Source: Salinicola endophyticus
GTDB lineage: Bacteria > Pseudomonadota > Gammaproteobacteria > Pseudomonadales > Halomonadaceae
Direction: 5' to 3'
NCBI RefSeq assembly: GCF_003206575.1
Contig: NZ_PZJO01000009.1
Location: 100,039 to 164,038, forward strand
Length of the DNA stretch: 64,000 nucleotides
The notes under the pieces were generated by a model. It searched no databases and was not told the origin of the DNA. It was given only the letters and a program-made list of their open reading frames with translations. The position numbers and the translations under genes are program-made. Below, one piece after another: positions 1 through 9,447 of the stretch. Each line of letters opens with the position of its first letter. The stretch's first letter is position 1.

Positions 1-42
1 GCCGTCACCCAATCGACGGACCCGGTACTTGTCAGGCCGTGG

Positions 43-846
43 CTAATCGCTGAACGAGATGCTCGGCCCGGTGCCCCCGCTCTCGGCGACACCGCTGGCC
101 ACCGCGCGGGCGATACGCCGGAAGGTCTGCGCCACCTCGCCATCGGGTTCGGCGATCACACTGGGCTGGCCGCCGTCGGCCTGCTCGCGGATCGACAGCG
201 TCAGCGGCAGCTGGCCCAGCAGTTGGGTCGCGTACTGCTCGGCGATGCGCTCTCCGCCGCCGCTGCCGAAGATCGGCTCGCTGTGACCGCACTGGGAGCA
301 GACGTGAAGACTCATGTTCTCGACCACACCCAGCACCGGCACGTTCACCTTGCGGAACATCTCGATCCCCTTGCGAGCATCGAGCAGTGCGATGTCCTGG
401 GGCGTGGTGACGATCACCGCGCCGTCCACCGAGACCTTCTGCGCCAGCGTCAGCTGGATGTCGCCGGTGCCCGGCGGCATGTCGATGAACAGAAAATCGA
501 GGTCATCCCACAGCGTCTGGTTGAGCAGCTGCTGGAAAGCGCCGGAGACCATCGGCCCGCGCCAGACCATGGGCTGATTGATATCCACCATGAACGCCAT
601 CGACATCGCCTGGATACCGTGTGCGACGACCGGCTTCATGTTTTTCTCGTCGACCACCTCGGGGCGGGTATTCTCCGGCAAGCCCAGCATGCGCGACTGG
701 CTCGGCCCGTAGATGTCCGCATCCAGCAGCCCTACCCGATAGCCTTCGGCGGCCATGGCCAGGGCCAGATTGGCGGTCACGGTGGATTTGCCGACGCCGC
801 CCTTGCCCGACGCCACGGCCACGATGTGCTTGATGCCCTCGGTCAC
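43..846 (-). CDS. apbC: Mrp/ApbC-type Fe-S cluster carrier ATPase
   Basis: Mrp/ApbC/NBP35-family P-loop ATPase that binds a bridging 4Fe-4S cluster and passes it to apo-proteins in the cytosol. The deviant Walker A GKGGVGKST lies at residues 14-22, and the paired cluster cysteines C183 and C186 sit in a C-S-Q-C motif followed by the typical GSGGG run. The frame opens further upstream at a GTG (864), but an AAGGAGG ribosome site directly precedes the GTG at 846, so I use that start (267 aa). Many family members (E. coli Mrp, about 370 aa) carry an N-terminal MIP18/DUF59 domain. It is absent here, and the P-loop begins almost at the N-terminus. The stop lies 42 bases from the window edge. Family call is firm; physiological clients are unknown. 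Confidence 0.93.
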   Translation of the reverse strand: MTEGIKHIVAVASGKGGVGKSTVTANLALAMAAEGYRVGLLDADIYGPSQSRMLGLPENTRPEVVDEKNMKPVVAHGIQAMSMAFMVDINQPMVWRGPMVSGAFQQLLNQTLWDDLDFLFIDMPPGTGDIQLTLAQKVSVDGAVIVTTPQDIALLDARKGIEMFRKVNVPVLGVVENMSLHVCSQCGHSEPIFGSGGGERIAEQYATQLLGQLPLTLSIREQADGGQPSVIAEPDGEVAQTFRRIARAVASGVAESGGTGPSISFSD

Positions 847-994
847 GCTCCCTCCTTGACTCACTGTCGACGGCCACGGTCACTCGGACCGCGCTTTGGC
901 GGCAGTATAACGGCCACCCATGGGGATACCCTAGAGCTGAGGTCGGAAATTCCGGCCCACTGGCAAGTGCCGGCATCCGTGACGACGGCGGCGC

Positions 995-1447
995 TCAGCC
1001 GCGCGCTTCGAGCACGGCGAGCTTGGTGCGGATGAAGTCGCTGTGACTCACGTAGAGCAGATCGGCCAGGCGCCGGATGCGGTGCTCCTCGAGGGCGGCG
1101 AGTTCATTGTCGGCGTAGGCCAGCCGCCACATGGCAGCGACCAGCTCGACCCGCTGGGCATAGCTGAAACGCTCGTTGAGCAGCGAGACATACTGGAAAT
1201 GGTCGACCGCATGCTCGACCTGCTCCTCGGCCTCCGCGATCAGCGCATCGGCCTGTTCACCGCTCAGCGAGAACTGGCGTATCAACATCTCGCGCAGGGT
1301 CGCGAGCTCCTGCGGATCGACCTCGTAGTCGGCGCGCAGTACCTCGCTGAGCAGCGCCGCCACCGCCAGCTGCGGGGTGACCGCATCGTGATGATCGTGC
1401 GCGGGCGCGAGCACTCGCTGAAAGAACTGCTGAACCGTATCGAGCAT
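995..1447 (-). CDS. TerB-like (tellurite resistance B fold) protein
   Basis: A 150-residue soluble, acidic, all-helical protein. The spacing of acidic residues in the middle (ADYEVDPQEL) and in the C-terminal half (YADNELAALEEHRIRRLADLL) matches the TerB/DjlA-N helical fold, which binds metal in some members. The start at 1447 has an AGGA site about 8 bases upstream. An earlier in-frame start at 1528 would add 27 residues of low-complexity character and lacks a ribosome site. It lies upstream of apbC on the same strand with a gap of about 150 bases. No other ter genes are nearby, so tellurite resistance should not be assumed. Function unknown. Confidence 0.8.
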   Translation of the reverse strand: MLDTVQQFFQRVLAPAHDHHDAVTPQLAVAALLSEVLRADYEVDPQELATLREMLIRQFSLSGEQADALIAEAEEQVEHAVDHFQYVSLLNERFSYAQRVELVAAMWRLAYADNELAALEEHRIRRLADLLYVSHSDFIRTKLAVLEARG

Positions 1448-1644
1448 GAGCGTGTCCTGATGCAAAGACGATGAATGACGGGCCGGGTCGAGCGCCGATG
1501 ACAAAGGGATAATAACGCCCGACGCCACTACCGTTTTGACAACGCAGGCGCCGAAGGTTCGCCGCCGCGCCCCGCCCGAGAGTCTCTAGCAGCCAGGCCC
1601 AGAAAAGGCAGCCCCAGACGCGACAGTATCTCCCACGACGGACC

Positions 1645-1682
1645 CAGAAACGACGAGGCCCGCGGCAACAGTGCCGCGGGCC
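1645..1682 (-). terminator. Intrinsic terminator of luxS
   Basis: A perfect 11-bp stem (1657-1667 with 1672-1682) closes an ACAG loop, 23 bases after the luxS stop. On the minus strand it is followed by a T-containing run (TCGTCGTTTCT). This is a plausible Rho-independent terminator isolating luxS from the terB-like gene. Confidence 0.75.
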
Positions 1683-1704
1683 CCATAATCACGCGTCGAA
1701 CGCC

Positions 1705-2220
1705 TCAGGCGCCGTGCGCGGCCAGGAACTCCTCGGTCAGCTTCAGCTCGCTGTTGGAGTTGACGCCGATACCCCGGGTGGTGACATTGCGCGCGATCTG
1801 CTGCGCCTCGCCCAGCGAGTGCATCTCGGCGGTGCCGCACTGGTAGATATTGAGCTCGGGGATCGATGCCTGATCCTCGAGTGCCAGCACGTCACGCATC
1901 GAGGCTTCCCAGGCCTCACCCACTGCCGCTTCGTCGACCTGCCCGATCAGGCTCATGTAGAAGCCGGTCCGGCAGCCCATCGGCGAGATATCGATGATCT
2001 CGACGCCGTCACCGTTGAGGTGCTGGCGCATGAAGCCGGCGAACAGATGCTCCAGCGTATGGATACCACGCTCGGAGAGGATCTCCTCGTTGGGGATGCA
2101 GAAACGCAGGTCGTAGACCGTGATGTCATCGCCGTGGGGCGTGCGCATCTGCTTGGCCACGCGCACCGCCGGTGCGTTCATCTTGGTATGGTCGACCATG
2201 AAACTATCGAGTAATGGCAT
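1705..2220 (-). CDS. luxS: S-ribosylhomocysteine lyase, autoinducer-2 synthase
   Basis: LuxS cleaves S-ribosylhomocysteine to homocysteine and 4,5-dihydroxy-2,3-pentanedione, the precursor of autoinducer-2, in the activated methyl cycle. The 171 residues are the normal length. The metal ligands are visible: the H54-T-L-E57-H58 motif and C128 in YQCGT. The catalytic cysteine C83 lies in MGCRTGFY. An AAGGAGG site 6 bases before the ATG fixes the start. It is monocistronic, bounded by a terminator downstream and a 110-base gap from the upstream GST gene. No lsr uptake genes are present in the window, so a signalling role cannot be judged from here. Confidence 0.98.
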   Translation of the reverse strand: MPLLDSFMVDHTKMNAPAVRVAKQMRTPHGDDITVYDLRFCIPNEEILSERGIHTLEHLFAGFMRQHLNGDGVEIIDISPMGCRTGFYMSLIGQVDEAAVGEAWEASMRDVLALEDQASIPELNIYQCGTAEMHSLGEAQQIARNVTTRGIGVNSNSELKLTEEFLAAHGA

Positions 2221-2330
2221 CTTTGCCTCCTTGTCCGCTAATCGGAAGTGTCTCTACTGTAGCACGCCAGCCGTACGAGTCAGAAAGCCGCGGCCCCACC
2301 ACCGCAGCCGCCTTCGGCGAGGAGCGGCAC

Positions 2331-3059
2331 TCAGCCATCCAGCTCGGAATAGTGGCGGAAGATCCCCGACGGGTTGAACGCCTGACGCCGCTCGGACATC
2401 AGGTAGCTGGCCAGCCGCGTGCGCGATCCCACCCGGTCGACCAGGGCCACCAGTGCCGGCAGCTCCGGCTCCCGCCGCCCCATGGCCCGCGGGAACGCGT
2501 AGCGCAATCCGGTCATCACCTGGAACAGCGACAGGTCGACGTAGCTATGCGCACCGCCGACCAGATAGGCCTCGCTACCGGCGTTCACCGCCAGCACCCG
2601 CTCGAAGTAGTCGAGGAACTTGGGCAGGCGCTCCTGGACGAAAAGCTTACCGCGGCGCTGCGCCTCATCGCGCTGATCCTCGTAGTAGAGCGACGTCCCG
2701 ATCGGATGGTGGGTGTCGTGAATCTCGGCCACGAAATCGCTGAGCGTGAGCTGCAGGCCATGGGCGCGCCGCTGCAGCGCCGCATCGTCGGCGATCAGCC
2801 CCAGACGCGGCCCGAGAAACAGCAGAATGTTGGCGACCTGCGAGATCATCTCCTCGCCTATCTTGAGTACCGGCGGTGCGAAGTGCGGCTGGCCTGACGC
2901 GCCGGCATGCAGACACTCGCTGACCGCACCGGCGCCGCCACCCTGTGCCGCCGGCAGCAGTCCGATATCGACATACTCGACCCCGGCATCCTCGAAGGCC
3001 AGACGCACGAATTCACCGCGCCCCTGGATACCCGGCCAGTAATAGAGTTCGTAACGCAT
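2331..3059 (-). CDS. Glutathione S-transferase family protein (sigma-like)
   Basis: A two-domain glutathione S-transferase-fold protein of 242 aa. The N-terminal thioredoxin-like domain begins MRYELYYWPGIQGRGEFVRLAFEDAG, with the active-site Tyr expected in the YYWP region of sigma/alpha-type enzymes. The helical C-terminal domain contains the YVDLSLFQV motif. The open frame extends upstream to 3119, but family alignment begins at the ATG at 3059. The segment around residues 37-50 is rich in Gly/Ala and aligns less well, perhaps a divergent loop. The substrate is unknown. Its neighbours (luxS, a lipoprotein) do not inform function. Confidence 0.85.
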   Translation of the reverse strand: MRYELYYWPGIQGRGEFVRLAFEDAGVEYVDIGLLPAAQGGGAGAVSECLHAGASGQPHFAPPVLKIGEEMISQVANILLFLGPRLGLIADDAALQRRAHGLQLTLSDFVAEIHDTHHPIGTSLYYEDQRDEAQRRGKLFVQERLPKFLDYFERVLAVNAGSEAYLVGGAHSYVDLSLFQVMTGLRYAFPRAMGRREPELPALVALVDRVGSRTRLASYLMSERRQAFNPSGIFRHYSELDG

Positions 3060-3262
3060 GGGGTTCGCACCTGAGATCGAGAGAAGAGATCGGAAACGGG
3101 CCTCGAGAATGAAGCCCATGGAGTTTCAGCGTAGCAGCTCACGCCCGCAGACGCGGCCGCCACGCCACGCCACGCCGCCCACGCCATCAGAACCCAGCGG
3201 CATTCCGCTGGCCCCCTCCCCGGCGTCGTCGAAGACACCCTCAAGCACACAGGCCCGACCGC

Positions 3263-3532
3263 TCAACGGCAGGCCACCGCCTGACGCAGGGTGCTCTTGA
3301 CCCACAGACGCTGGCCATCCGGCGTCTTGCCCTGATCGTTCCACTGCTGGGTGGTCTGAACGCAGAACGAGCCCAGATTCTCGATCGCGGGCGCCGCCGC
3401 CTCTGGGCGCTCGCCGCCGATCCGCAGCACGTCGGTATTGTTGGACTGATAGTTGGGCGCAAAGGTATTGGACGCGCACCCGCCAACGGCCAGGGCCGTG
3501 ACAGCGGCGAACAGGATGTGGCGCAATGCCAT
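3263..3532 (-). CDS. Small hypothetical lipoprotein
   Basis: An 89-residue protein with a type II signal peptide. A hydrophobic stretch (ILFAAVTALAVGG) ends in the lipobox V-G-G-C, predicting lipidation at Cys19 and attachment to a membrane facing the periplasm. The mature part is short, with two further cysteines (SFCVQ and VACR) that might pair. A GAGGA site precedes the ATG. I do not recognise a family. It is flanked by the GST gene and polB on the same strand. Confidence 0.75.
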   Translation of the reverse strand: MALRHILFAAVTALAVGGCASNTFAPNYQSNNTDVLRIGGERPEAAAPAIENLGSFCVQTTQQWNDQGKTPDGQRLWVKSTLRQAVACR

Positions 3533-3681
3533 GGTGATGATTCCTCGGAAAGCGCGCGGCGCGGGCCACGACGCATCACCGGCACGGTTGCCGGCAGCGC
3601 GTATTTAGCACCGCCCCTTGGCCCTGTCAACGGCCACCCAACGCCCCCAGGGTTTGGCGAGGCCCACCCCGGGGCTGCGTC

Positions 3682-6054
3682 TCAGAACAGCCCCAGCTGC
3701 TGGTCGATCAGACGCGTGAAGTCATCATCGACAAAGGGCAGGATAGCGTCGGCCACCGGCTGGAGCTGACGGCTCACATAGTGCTGATAGTCGATCGGCG
3801 AGCGCCGCGCTTCCAGCGGCTCGGGCCCGTTGACGGTGATCACATAGCGGATCCAGCCGCCGTTCTGGTACTGCAACGGCCGTTCGAGCTGGCGGTTGAA
3901 CTCGTCCGCCAGCCGTGCGGCGCGCACATGCGGAGGTACGTTGCGCTGATAGTCACCGAGCCGACGCCGCAGCCGCTTGCGATAGACCAGGTCGTCGTCG
4001 TGCTCACCAGCCAGGGTCTCGCGCACCAGCCGCCGGACATAGTCGCGATAGCCCTCGCCGACGAAGATCCGCCGGTAGAGTTCGCGCTGGAACTGCTGTG
4101 CCAGCGGCGACCAGTCGGCGCGCACCGACTCCAGCCCCTTGAACACCAGACGCTCGCCGCCGTCGGCATGCGCCACCAGGCCGGCATAGCGCTTCTTGCT
4201 GCCCTCTTCGGCGCCGCGAATGGTGGGCATCAGAAAGCGCCGGTAGTGGGTCTCGTACTGCAGCTCCAGCGCGCTGTCGAGGGCGAAGCGCTCACGCAGG
4301 TGATCGCGCCACCAGGCATTGACCCGGGCGACCAGCCGCTGGCCGATCGTCGCTGCGGCCTCCTCCGCGTGCGCCTCGCCCAGCCAGACGAAGGTGGAGT
4401 CGGTATCGCCGTAGATGACCGTGTAGCCCTCGGCCTCGATCAGCTCCCGGGTACGGTGCATGATCGCGTGACCGCGCATGGTGATCGAAGAGGCCAGTCG
4501 CGGATCGAAGAAGCGGCAGCCGCGTGAGCCGAGCACGCCGTAGAAGGCATTCATGATGATCTTGAGCGCCTGGGCGAGCGGCGCGTTGCCTTCGCGCTTG
4601 GCCGCCTCGCGCCCCTCCCACACCTGCGCCACGATCGCCGGCAGCGCATGCCGGGTGCGCGAGAAGTGCGCGCCCAGAAAACCGGGCACGGCCTGCGCGG
4701 GATCGGGATCGGCGAGCCCCTCGATCAGCCCCACCGGATCGATCAGGAAGGAGCGGATGATCGACGGATAGAGACTCTTGAAGTCGAGCACCAGCACCGA
4801 GTCGTAGAGCCCCGGGCGCGAATCCATGACATAGCCACCGGGGCTGTCCTCCCCCGCGCGGCTGCCCAGATTGGGCGCCACGAACCCCAGCCGATGCATT
4901 CGCGGCAAATAGAGATGCGAAAATGCCGCCACCGAACCGCCGCTGCGATCCGCCGCCAGCCCGGTCACGCTGGCCCGCTCGAGCAGGAAGTCGACGATCC
5001 GGGTGTGCGCGAAGATCCGCGTGACCAGCTCGCAATCCTTGAGGTTGTAACGTGCCAGCGCCGGCTTGTCCTCGGCGAACATGCGATTGATGTCGGCCAT
5101 GCGCTGATAGGGATTGTCGATCGCCTTGCCCTCACCCAGCAGGGTCTGGGCGACGTTCTCCAGGCTGAACGAGGGAAAGCTCCAGGTCGCCTGACGCAGC
5201 GCCTCGATGCCATCGATGGCGAGACGTCCGGGAATGGTCACGAAGTAGTGGTTGGGCTGGTGGCCATGGGCGCGCCACTCGAGCGGCGCCCCGCCGCGGC
5301 CCAGGGTCAGCGGCACGTCGAGCCGCTCGGCGTGGCGCTGCAACTGACGCAGGTCGAACTGGATCACGTTCCAGCCGATGATCGCGTCGGGGTCGAAACG
5401 CGCGACCCAGGCGTTGAGCGCATGCAGCAGATCGGCCCGCGAGTCGCAGTAGATCAACTCGAAGTCGCGCTCGCGGTCGGCTGCACCGCCCGCCCCCGCC
5501 GGCGGCCCGAGCATATAGACGATGCGCTGGCCGCAGCCGTGCAGGCCGATCGAGTAGAGCTCGCCGCGCTCACTGGTCTCGATGTCCAGCGAACAGAGCG
5601 AAAGCGCTGGACGATAGTCCGGCGCCGGGCGCAGCTGTGCCTGCTGCAGCGAACCGTCCGGGTTGGGCACGCCGCTGACCATCACTGGCGCCGTGATGAA
5701 GCGCTCCATCAAGTAGCGCTCCGGCGGGCGCACGTCGGCCTCGAACAGCTCGATGCCCGCCTCGCCCAGACGCCGTTCGAGCTGCATCAGTTGTCGATGC
5801 GAGTGGCAGTAGAGCCCCAGCAGCGGCCGCCCCGAGAAGTCGCGCAGATCGAGCTCGCGCAGCGTCACTTCCGGCTCGCCGCGCAGCAGCCGCTCGACCT
5901 CGGCCCGCGCCTCGCGCCCCACGAAGGCCACCGACACCTGCGGCGGCAGCTCGACCCGGCGTGGGCCGGCGTCCGTCGCCAGCCATAGCCAGACCCGCGT
6001 GCCCGCCGGCGCGTCCTGCCAGTGGCGGGTCAATACGAAACCCTTGTATGTCAC
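3682..6054 (-). CDS. polB: DNA polymerase II (family B)
   Basis: Family B DNA polymerase with 3'-5' proofreading exonuclease, used in replication restart and damage tolerance. The exonuclease I motif is in [11 protein letters not shown]. Polymerase motif A is [13 protein letters not shown], and motif C is YGDTDSTF, with the two catalytic aspartates present. The C-terminus LIDQQLGLF resembles a beta-clamp binding peptide. I place the start at the GTG at 6054 (790 aa), where homology begins ([10 protein letters not shown]) and which matches the 783 aa of E. coli Pol II. The frame stays open to 6300, but those 82 residues have no family counterpart. I found no clear LexA box in the 240-base upstream gap, although E. 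coli polB is SOS-controlled. Confidence 0.95.
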   Translation of the reverse strand: MTYKGFVLTRHWQDAPAGTRVWLWLATDAGPRRVELPPQVSVAFVGREARAEVERLLRGEPEVTLRELDLRDFSGRPLLGLYCHSHRQLMQLERRLGEAGIELFEADVRPPERYLMERFITAPVMVSGVPNPDGSLQQAQLRPAPDYRPALSLCSLDIETSERGELYSIGLHGCGQRIVYMLGPPAGAGGAADRERDFELIYCDSRADLLHALNAWVARFDPDAIIGWNVIQFDLRQLQRHAERLDVPLTLGRGGAPLEWRAHGHQPNHYFVTIPGRLAIDGIEALRQATWSFPSFSLENVAQTLLGEGKAIDNPYQRMADINRMFAEDKPALARYNLKDCELVTRIFAHTRIVDFLLERASVTGLAADRSGGSVAAFSHLYLPRMHRLGFVAPNLGSRAGEDSPGGYVMDSRPGLYDSVLVLDFKSLYPSIIRSFLIDPVGLIEGLADPDPAQAVPGFLGAHFSRTRHALPAIVAQVWEGREAAKREGNAPLAQALKIIMNAFYGVLGSRGCRFFDPRLASSITMRGHAIMHRTRELIEAEGYTVIYGDTDSTFVWLGEAHAEEAAATIGQRLVARVNAWWRDHLRERFALDSALELQYETHYRRFLMPTIRGAEEGSKKRYAGLVAHADGGERLVFKGLESVRADWSPLAQQFQRELYRRIFVGEGYRDYVRRLVRETLAGEHDDDLVYRKRLRRRLGDYQRNVPPHVRAARLADEFNRQLERPLQYQNGGWIRYVITVNGPEPLEARRSPIDYQHYVSRQLQPVADAILPFVDDDFTRLIDQQLGLF

Positions 6055-6189
6055 ACCCGTCGCAACCCCACCGCACCATCGACCGCTAGCATACCGGTAA
6101 TCCCACTCAGCGCGAAAAAGCGCCGCCGCACCCCGTAGCGTGACCGGCCCGAAAGCGGATACCTGCCAGCTCGAGCCGTTTCGCGAAAG

Positions 6190-6207
6190 TGTAACCACAC
6201 GGTTACA
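6190..6207. promoter_or_regulatory. Inverted repeat upstream of phnC, candidate operator
   Basis: A perfect dyad, TGTAACC-ACAC-GGTTACA (7-bp arms, 4-base spacer), lies in the polB-phnC gap about 85 bases before phnC. The surrounding 30 bases are AT-richer than the background. It could be a binding site for a dimeric regulator of the phn genes, polB, or both. The binding protein is unknown. Confidence 0.5.
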
Positions 6208-6292
6208 TTGCCGCGTTTTAATCCAGCTCACCCAGGCATTCGCCGCTGGCAACGCCCTCAAACCAGCGTGAGCGACCGTCGACAAGGCCATC

Positions 6293-7165
6293 GTGACCAT
6301 GGACTCAATGCATTTCGAAGTCTCCGCCCGTCAATCCAGCATCGCCTCGGCGCCGCTATCACCACAGGTGTCCTGTACCGGCGAGCGCCTCTTGAGCGTG
6401 ACCGGCCTGGAGGCCGCCTACGGTGATCGTCGCGTCCTGAAAGGCCTCGACTTCTCCCTCCACGCCGGCGAGATGGTCGCCATCATCGGCCGCTCAGGCG
6501 CCGGCAAGTCGACACTTCTGCATGTGATGAACGGCTCCGTACCCGCCAGCGGAGGGGAAATCCGCTATCACTCCGAGGGCGGCGGCGAACGCGACATTCT
6601 GGGTGCCAACGCCCGCCAGTGGCGTGACTGGCGCAGCGAGTGCGGCATGATCTTCCAGGACTTCTGCCTCGTGCCACGCCTGGACGTGATGACCAATGTC
6701 CTGCTCGGGCGCCTGCATCACACCTCATCGCTCAAATCCTTCTTCAAGATCTTCAGCACCAGCGATCGTGCCCGTGCCGTCGCACTGCTGGAGTGGCTGG
6801 GCATGCTGCCGAAAGCGCTGCAGCGCGCCGAGAATTTGTCTGGCGGGCAGATGCAACGCGTCGCCATCTGCCGCGCGCTGATGCAACAGCCGCGTCTGCT
6901 GCTGGCCGACGAGCCGGTGGCCTCGCTCGACCCCAGGAACACGCAACGGATCATGGAGGCCCTGCGCCAGATCAGTCACGAGGGCATCGGTGTCATGGTC
7001 AATCTGCACTCGATCGAGCTGGTCAAGCAGTACTGCACCCGAGCCATTGGGCTGTCTCAGGGTGAAATTCTGTTCGACGGAAAACCTGATCACATCGATG
7101 AGCCGCTGCTACAGCAGCTCTACGGTGACGAACGCGACGGCGACGACAGAGACACGCTGCATTAG
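6293..7165 (+). CDS. phnC: Phosphonate-type ABC transporter, ATP-binding subunit
   Basis: ATPase of a PhnCDE importer for phosphonates or related reduced-phosphorus compounds, acting at the cytoplasmic face. Walker [10 protein letters not shown] is at residues 66-74. The ABC signature LSGGQMQR is near residue 183, and Walker B LLLADEP follows near 203. The 290 aa are slightly long because of an N-terminal extension of about 33 residues before the ABC fold. The start is uncertain: GTG at 6293 has an AAGG site 5 bases away, and ATG at 6299 is equally possible. It is first of four co-directional genes. No C-P lyase, phosphonatase or phosphite dehydrogenase gene lies nearby. Confidence 0.93.
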   Translation: MTMDSMHFEVSARQSSIASAPLSPQVSCTGERLLSVTGLEAAYGDRRVLKGLDFSLHAGEMVAIIGRSGAGKSTLLHVMNGSVPASGGEIRYHSEGGGERDILGANARQWRDWRSECGMIFQDFCLVPRLDVMTNVLLGRLHHTSSLKSFFKIFSTSDRARAVALLEWLGMLPKALQRAENLSGGQMQRVAICRALMQQPRLLLADEPVASLDPRNTQRIMEALRQISHEGIGVMVNLHSIELVKQYCTRAIGLSQGEILFDGKPDHIDEPLLQQLYGDERDGDDRDTLH

Positions 7166-7505
7166 TTGCCGTTCGACGCTCTCGTGGCGATGACGTAGCC
7201 CTCGTCATCTCACAGGCGGCACCACACGAGAGCAATGTCAGCCGGCGCTGCTTCGGCGGACCCTCCCGTCAGCCCAAGGCAGTTTTCTTCAACCTACTTG
7301 CTTGTCAGCGGCAGGCTTTGCCAGTGCATGTATGTGTCGATGAATCAGTTTGCCAATGAAACCGTTTTTCGATGCATCAAAGCATCAACAACGAACCCGT
7401 TGATGGCGCCTCTTGTTCACGCTCTCTGATGCAGAGAGCGCGACTCAGCGCCCTGTGTCATCCGCCGTTTTTCCATCCATCATGTGTTATTCAGGTGATC
7501 GAACC
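7166..7505 (+). other. 340-base phnC-phnD spacer with several potential RNA hairpins
   Basis: No convincing gene. A two-tier structure starts 13 bases after the phnC stop: a 9-bp outer stem (7178-7186 with 7225-7233, GCTCTCGTG/CACGAGAGC) encloses a 7-bp inner hairpin (7189-7195 with 7203-7209). Further hairpins are at 7383-7405 (CATCAAC/GTTGATG) and 7420-7440 (CGCTCTCT/AGAGAGCG). From about 7300 to 7400 the DNA is much AT-richer than its surroundings, as expected for a promoter or a leader region of phnD. This could be an internal promoter, an mRNA stabiliser or a regulatory leader. Confidence 0.55.
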
Positions 7506-8435
7506 ATGAAAAAGACGTTGAAAGCCGCCACGCTGTTGCTGGGTACACTGCTCGCTTTCCAAGCCAGTGCAGAGAGCGCACCGAAAGTGCTTAACCTGGG
7601 TATTCTCGGCGGCCAATCCGCCACCCAGCAGATCGGTAACAACCAGTGCGTCAAGACCTTCCTCGACGACAAGCTGGGCGTCGATACGAAGTTGCGCAAC
7701 GCCTCCGACTATGAAGGCGTCATCCAGGGCCTGCTCAGCGACAAGATCGATCTGGTGATCAACATGTCGCCCTCTTCCTACGCCTCGGTCTATATCGAGA
7801 ACCCCAAGGCCGTCGATCTGGTGGGCATCACTGCCAACGACAGCGACGATGCCAAGGGTTACTACTCGGTGGTCCTGGTGAAATCCGATAGCCCCTACCA
7901 GACACTCGAGGATCTCAAGGGCAAGACCTTCGGCTTCGCCGATCCCAACTCGACCTCCGGCTTTCTGATTCCCAACCACACCTTCCAGAAGAAGTTCGGC
8001 GGTTCGATGGACAACGATTACGATGGCTTCTTTTCCAACGTGACCTTCTCCGGCGGTCATGAACAGGACATCCTGGGCGTGCTCAACGACCAGTTTGCCG
8101 GCGCCGTCACCTGGAGTTCGATGGTCGGTGATCGGGAAGAGGGCTATTCGGCAGGCGCCTTTCGCCGACTCGTTCAGCTCGACCATCCTGATCTGATGGA
8201 CAAGGTGCGCATCATCTGGCAATCGAAGCTGATCCCCAACGGCCCGATACTGGTACGCCACGATCTGCCGGATGACTTCAAGAAGCGTCTGGTCGCCGCC
8301 CTCCACGAGCTCGACAAGAACGATCACGACTGCTTCGTCAAGGCCGCCGGTGGCAAGCTTCACATCGTCCCGGCCTCGGTGTCCGACTATCAGGACATCA
8401 TCGACATGAAGCGTGAGCTGCTCGATCACCGCTGA
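7506..8435 (+). CDS. phnD: Phosphonate ABC transporter, periplasmic binding protein
   Basis: PhnD/PtxB-type solute-binding protein of 309 aa. An N-terminal signal peptide (MKKTLKAATLLLGTLLAFQ) is followed by a likely cleavage at ASA|ES. The GILGGQ start of the mature domain and the FADPNSTSGFLIPNH segment are typical of the family, which captures phosphonate, phosphite or similar anions by the STS and neighbouring residues. The start at 7506 is set by the signal peptide; an upstream in-frame start at 7413 is unsupported. It is separated from phnC by a long structured spacer and from phnE by a hairpin, suggesting its expression is tuned separately. The exact ligand cannot be read from sequence alone. 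Confidence 0.93.
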   Translation: MKKTLKAATLLLGTLLAFQASAESAPKVLNLGILGGQSATQQIGNNQCVKTFLDDKLGVDTKLRNASDYEGVIQGLLSDKIDLVINMSPSSYASVYIENPKAVDLVGITANDSDDAKGYYSVVLVKSDSPYQTLEDLKGKTFGFADPNSTSGFLIPNHTFQKKFGGSMDNDYDGFFSNVTFSGGHEQDILGVLNDQFAGAVTWSSMVGDREEGYSAGAFRRLVQLDHPDLMDKVRIIWQSKLIPNGPILVRHDLPDDFKKRLVAALHELDKNDHDCFVKAAGGKLHIVPASVSDYQDIIDMKRELLDHR

Positions 8436-8492
8436 AGGCGCCCCCTGGCCCCTCGCTGACGGCCCTCGGGCATCGCCGCTAGATGCACCGAC

Positions 8493-8528
8493 AGACGGAC
8501 ACGCTATAGCCGTGTCCGTCTTCTCTCC
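8493..8528 (+). terminator. Hairpin between phnD and phnE, partial terminator
   Basis: A perfect 11-bp stem (8493-8503 with 8511-8521) with a 7-base loop is followed by TTCTCTCC. It sits after phnD inside the operon. It is likely a leaky terminator or 3'-end stabiliser that lets the binding protein be made in excess over the permeases, as seen in other ABC operons. Confidence 0.65.
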
Positions 8529-8568
8529 ATGCGATGCGTCGCCCTCAGCCCACCGAACTGGCACCACC

Positions 8569-9447
8569 ATGAAAACGCTCTCGTCCCACCCGGAATTCGA
8601 ACGCTACTACCGTCGCATGCGGCGCATCCAGCAGCGCGAGTCGACGATCTGGTCACTGGCCATCCTGGGGCTCTACCTGGGTTCCACGCACTTCTCGGAA
8701 TTTCATCTCACGACGCTGTGGCATGCGCTTCCTCATCTGTTCGACTATCTCTTCAAGACCCTGCCGGTACTCCATCTCGCCGATCTCTTTGCCGACGTAC
8801 ATACCAAGGGCTCGCTCGCCTACTGGGGCTATCGACTCCATATCCAGCTACCGCTGATCTGGGAAACGCTCAATCTGGCCTTCGCCGCGACCATCATCTC
8901 GGCCATGCTGGCGATCTTGCTGGCCTTTCTCGCGGCCAACAACGGTCCCGCCCCCAGGCCGCTGCGGCAAGCCATTCGCACGGTCAGCGCCTTTCTGCGC
9001 ACCATGCCCGAACTCGCCTGGGCGGTGATGTTCGTGATGGCCTTCGGCGTCGGCGCCATTCCGGGCTTTCTGGCCCTGGCGCTGCACACCATCGGCAGCT
9101 TGACCAAACTCTTCTACGAAGCGATCGAAAGCGCGTCGCCCAGACCAGTGAGCGGGCTGCTTGCCTGCGGTGCCGGGCCAGTGCAGGCGGTTCGCTTTGG
9201 GCTATGGCCACAGGTCAAACCCACCCTGCTCTCCTACAGCTTCATGCGCCTGGAGATCAACTTCCGCCAGTCCACCATTCTCGGCCTCGTCGGTGCCGGC
9301 GGCATCGGGCAGGAGCTGATGACCAATATCCAGCTCAGCCGTTACGACCAGGTCAGCATCACGCTGATACTGATCATTCTGGTGGTGTCGCTGCTCGACA
9401 GCCTCTCGAGCCGAATTCGCCGCCGCGTTCTGGAGCCGACATCGTGA
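8569..9447 (+). CDS. phnE: Phosphonate ABC transporter, permease subunit
   Basis: Inner-membrane permease of the PhnCDE importer (292 aa) with about six hydrophobic segments. The cytoplasmic coupling region contains FYEAIESAS and the C-terminal motif GLVGAGGIGQELMTN, both diagnostic of PhnE. I chose the ATG at 8569, where homology begins. An upstream in-frame start at 8413 would overlap the terminator-like hairpin. Its stop overlaps the start of the second permease (GTGA at 9444-9447), so the two are translationally coupled and probably form a heterodimeric channel. Confidence 0.93.
   Translation: MKTLSSHPEFERYYRRMRRIQQRESTIWSLAILGLYLGSTHFSEFHLTTLWHALPHLFDYLFKTLPVLHLADLFADVHTKGSLAYWGYRLHIQLPLIWETLNLAFAATIISAMLAILLAFLAANNGPAPRPLRQAIRTVSAFLRTMPELAWAVMFVMAFGVGAIPGFLALALHTIGSLTKLFYEAIESASPRPVSGLLACGAGPVQAVRFGLWPQVKPTLLSYSFMRLEINFRQSTILGLVGAGGIGQELMTNIQLSRYDQVSITLILIILVVSLLDSLSSRIRRRVLEPTS

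Noticed and set aside
6055-6300. An 82-residue N-terminal extension of DNA polymerase II
   Set aside because: Family homology begins at 6054 and the extension overlaps the phn regulatory region. The total length without it matches E. coli Pol II.
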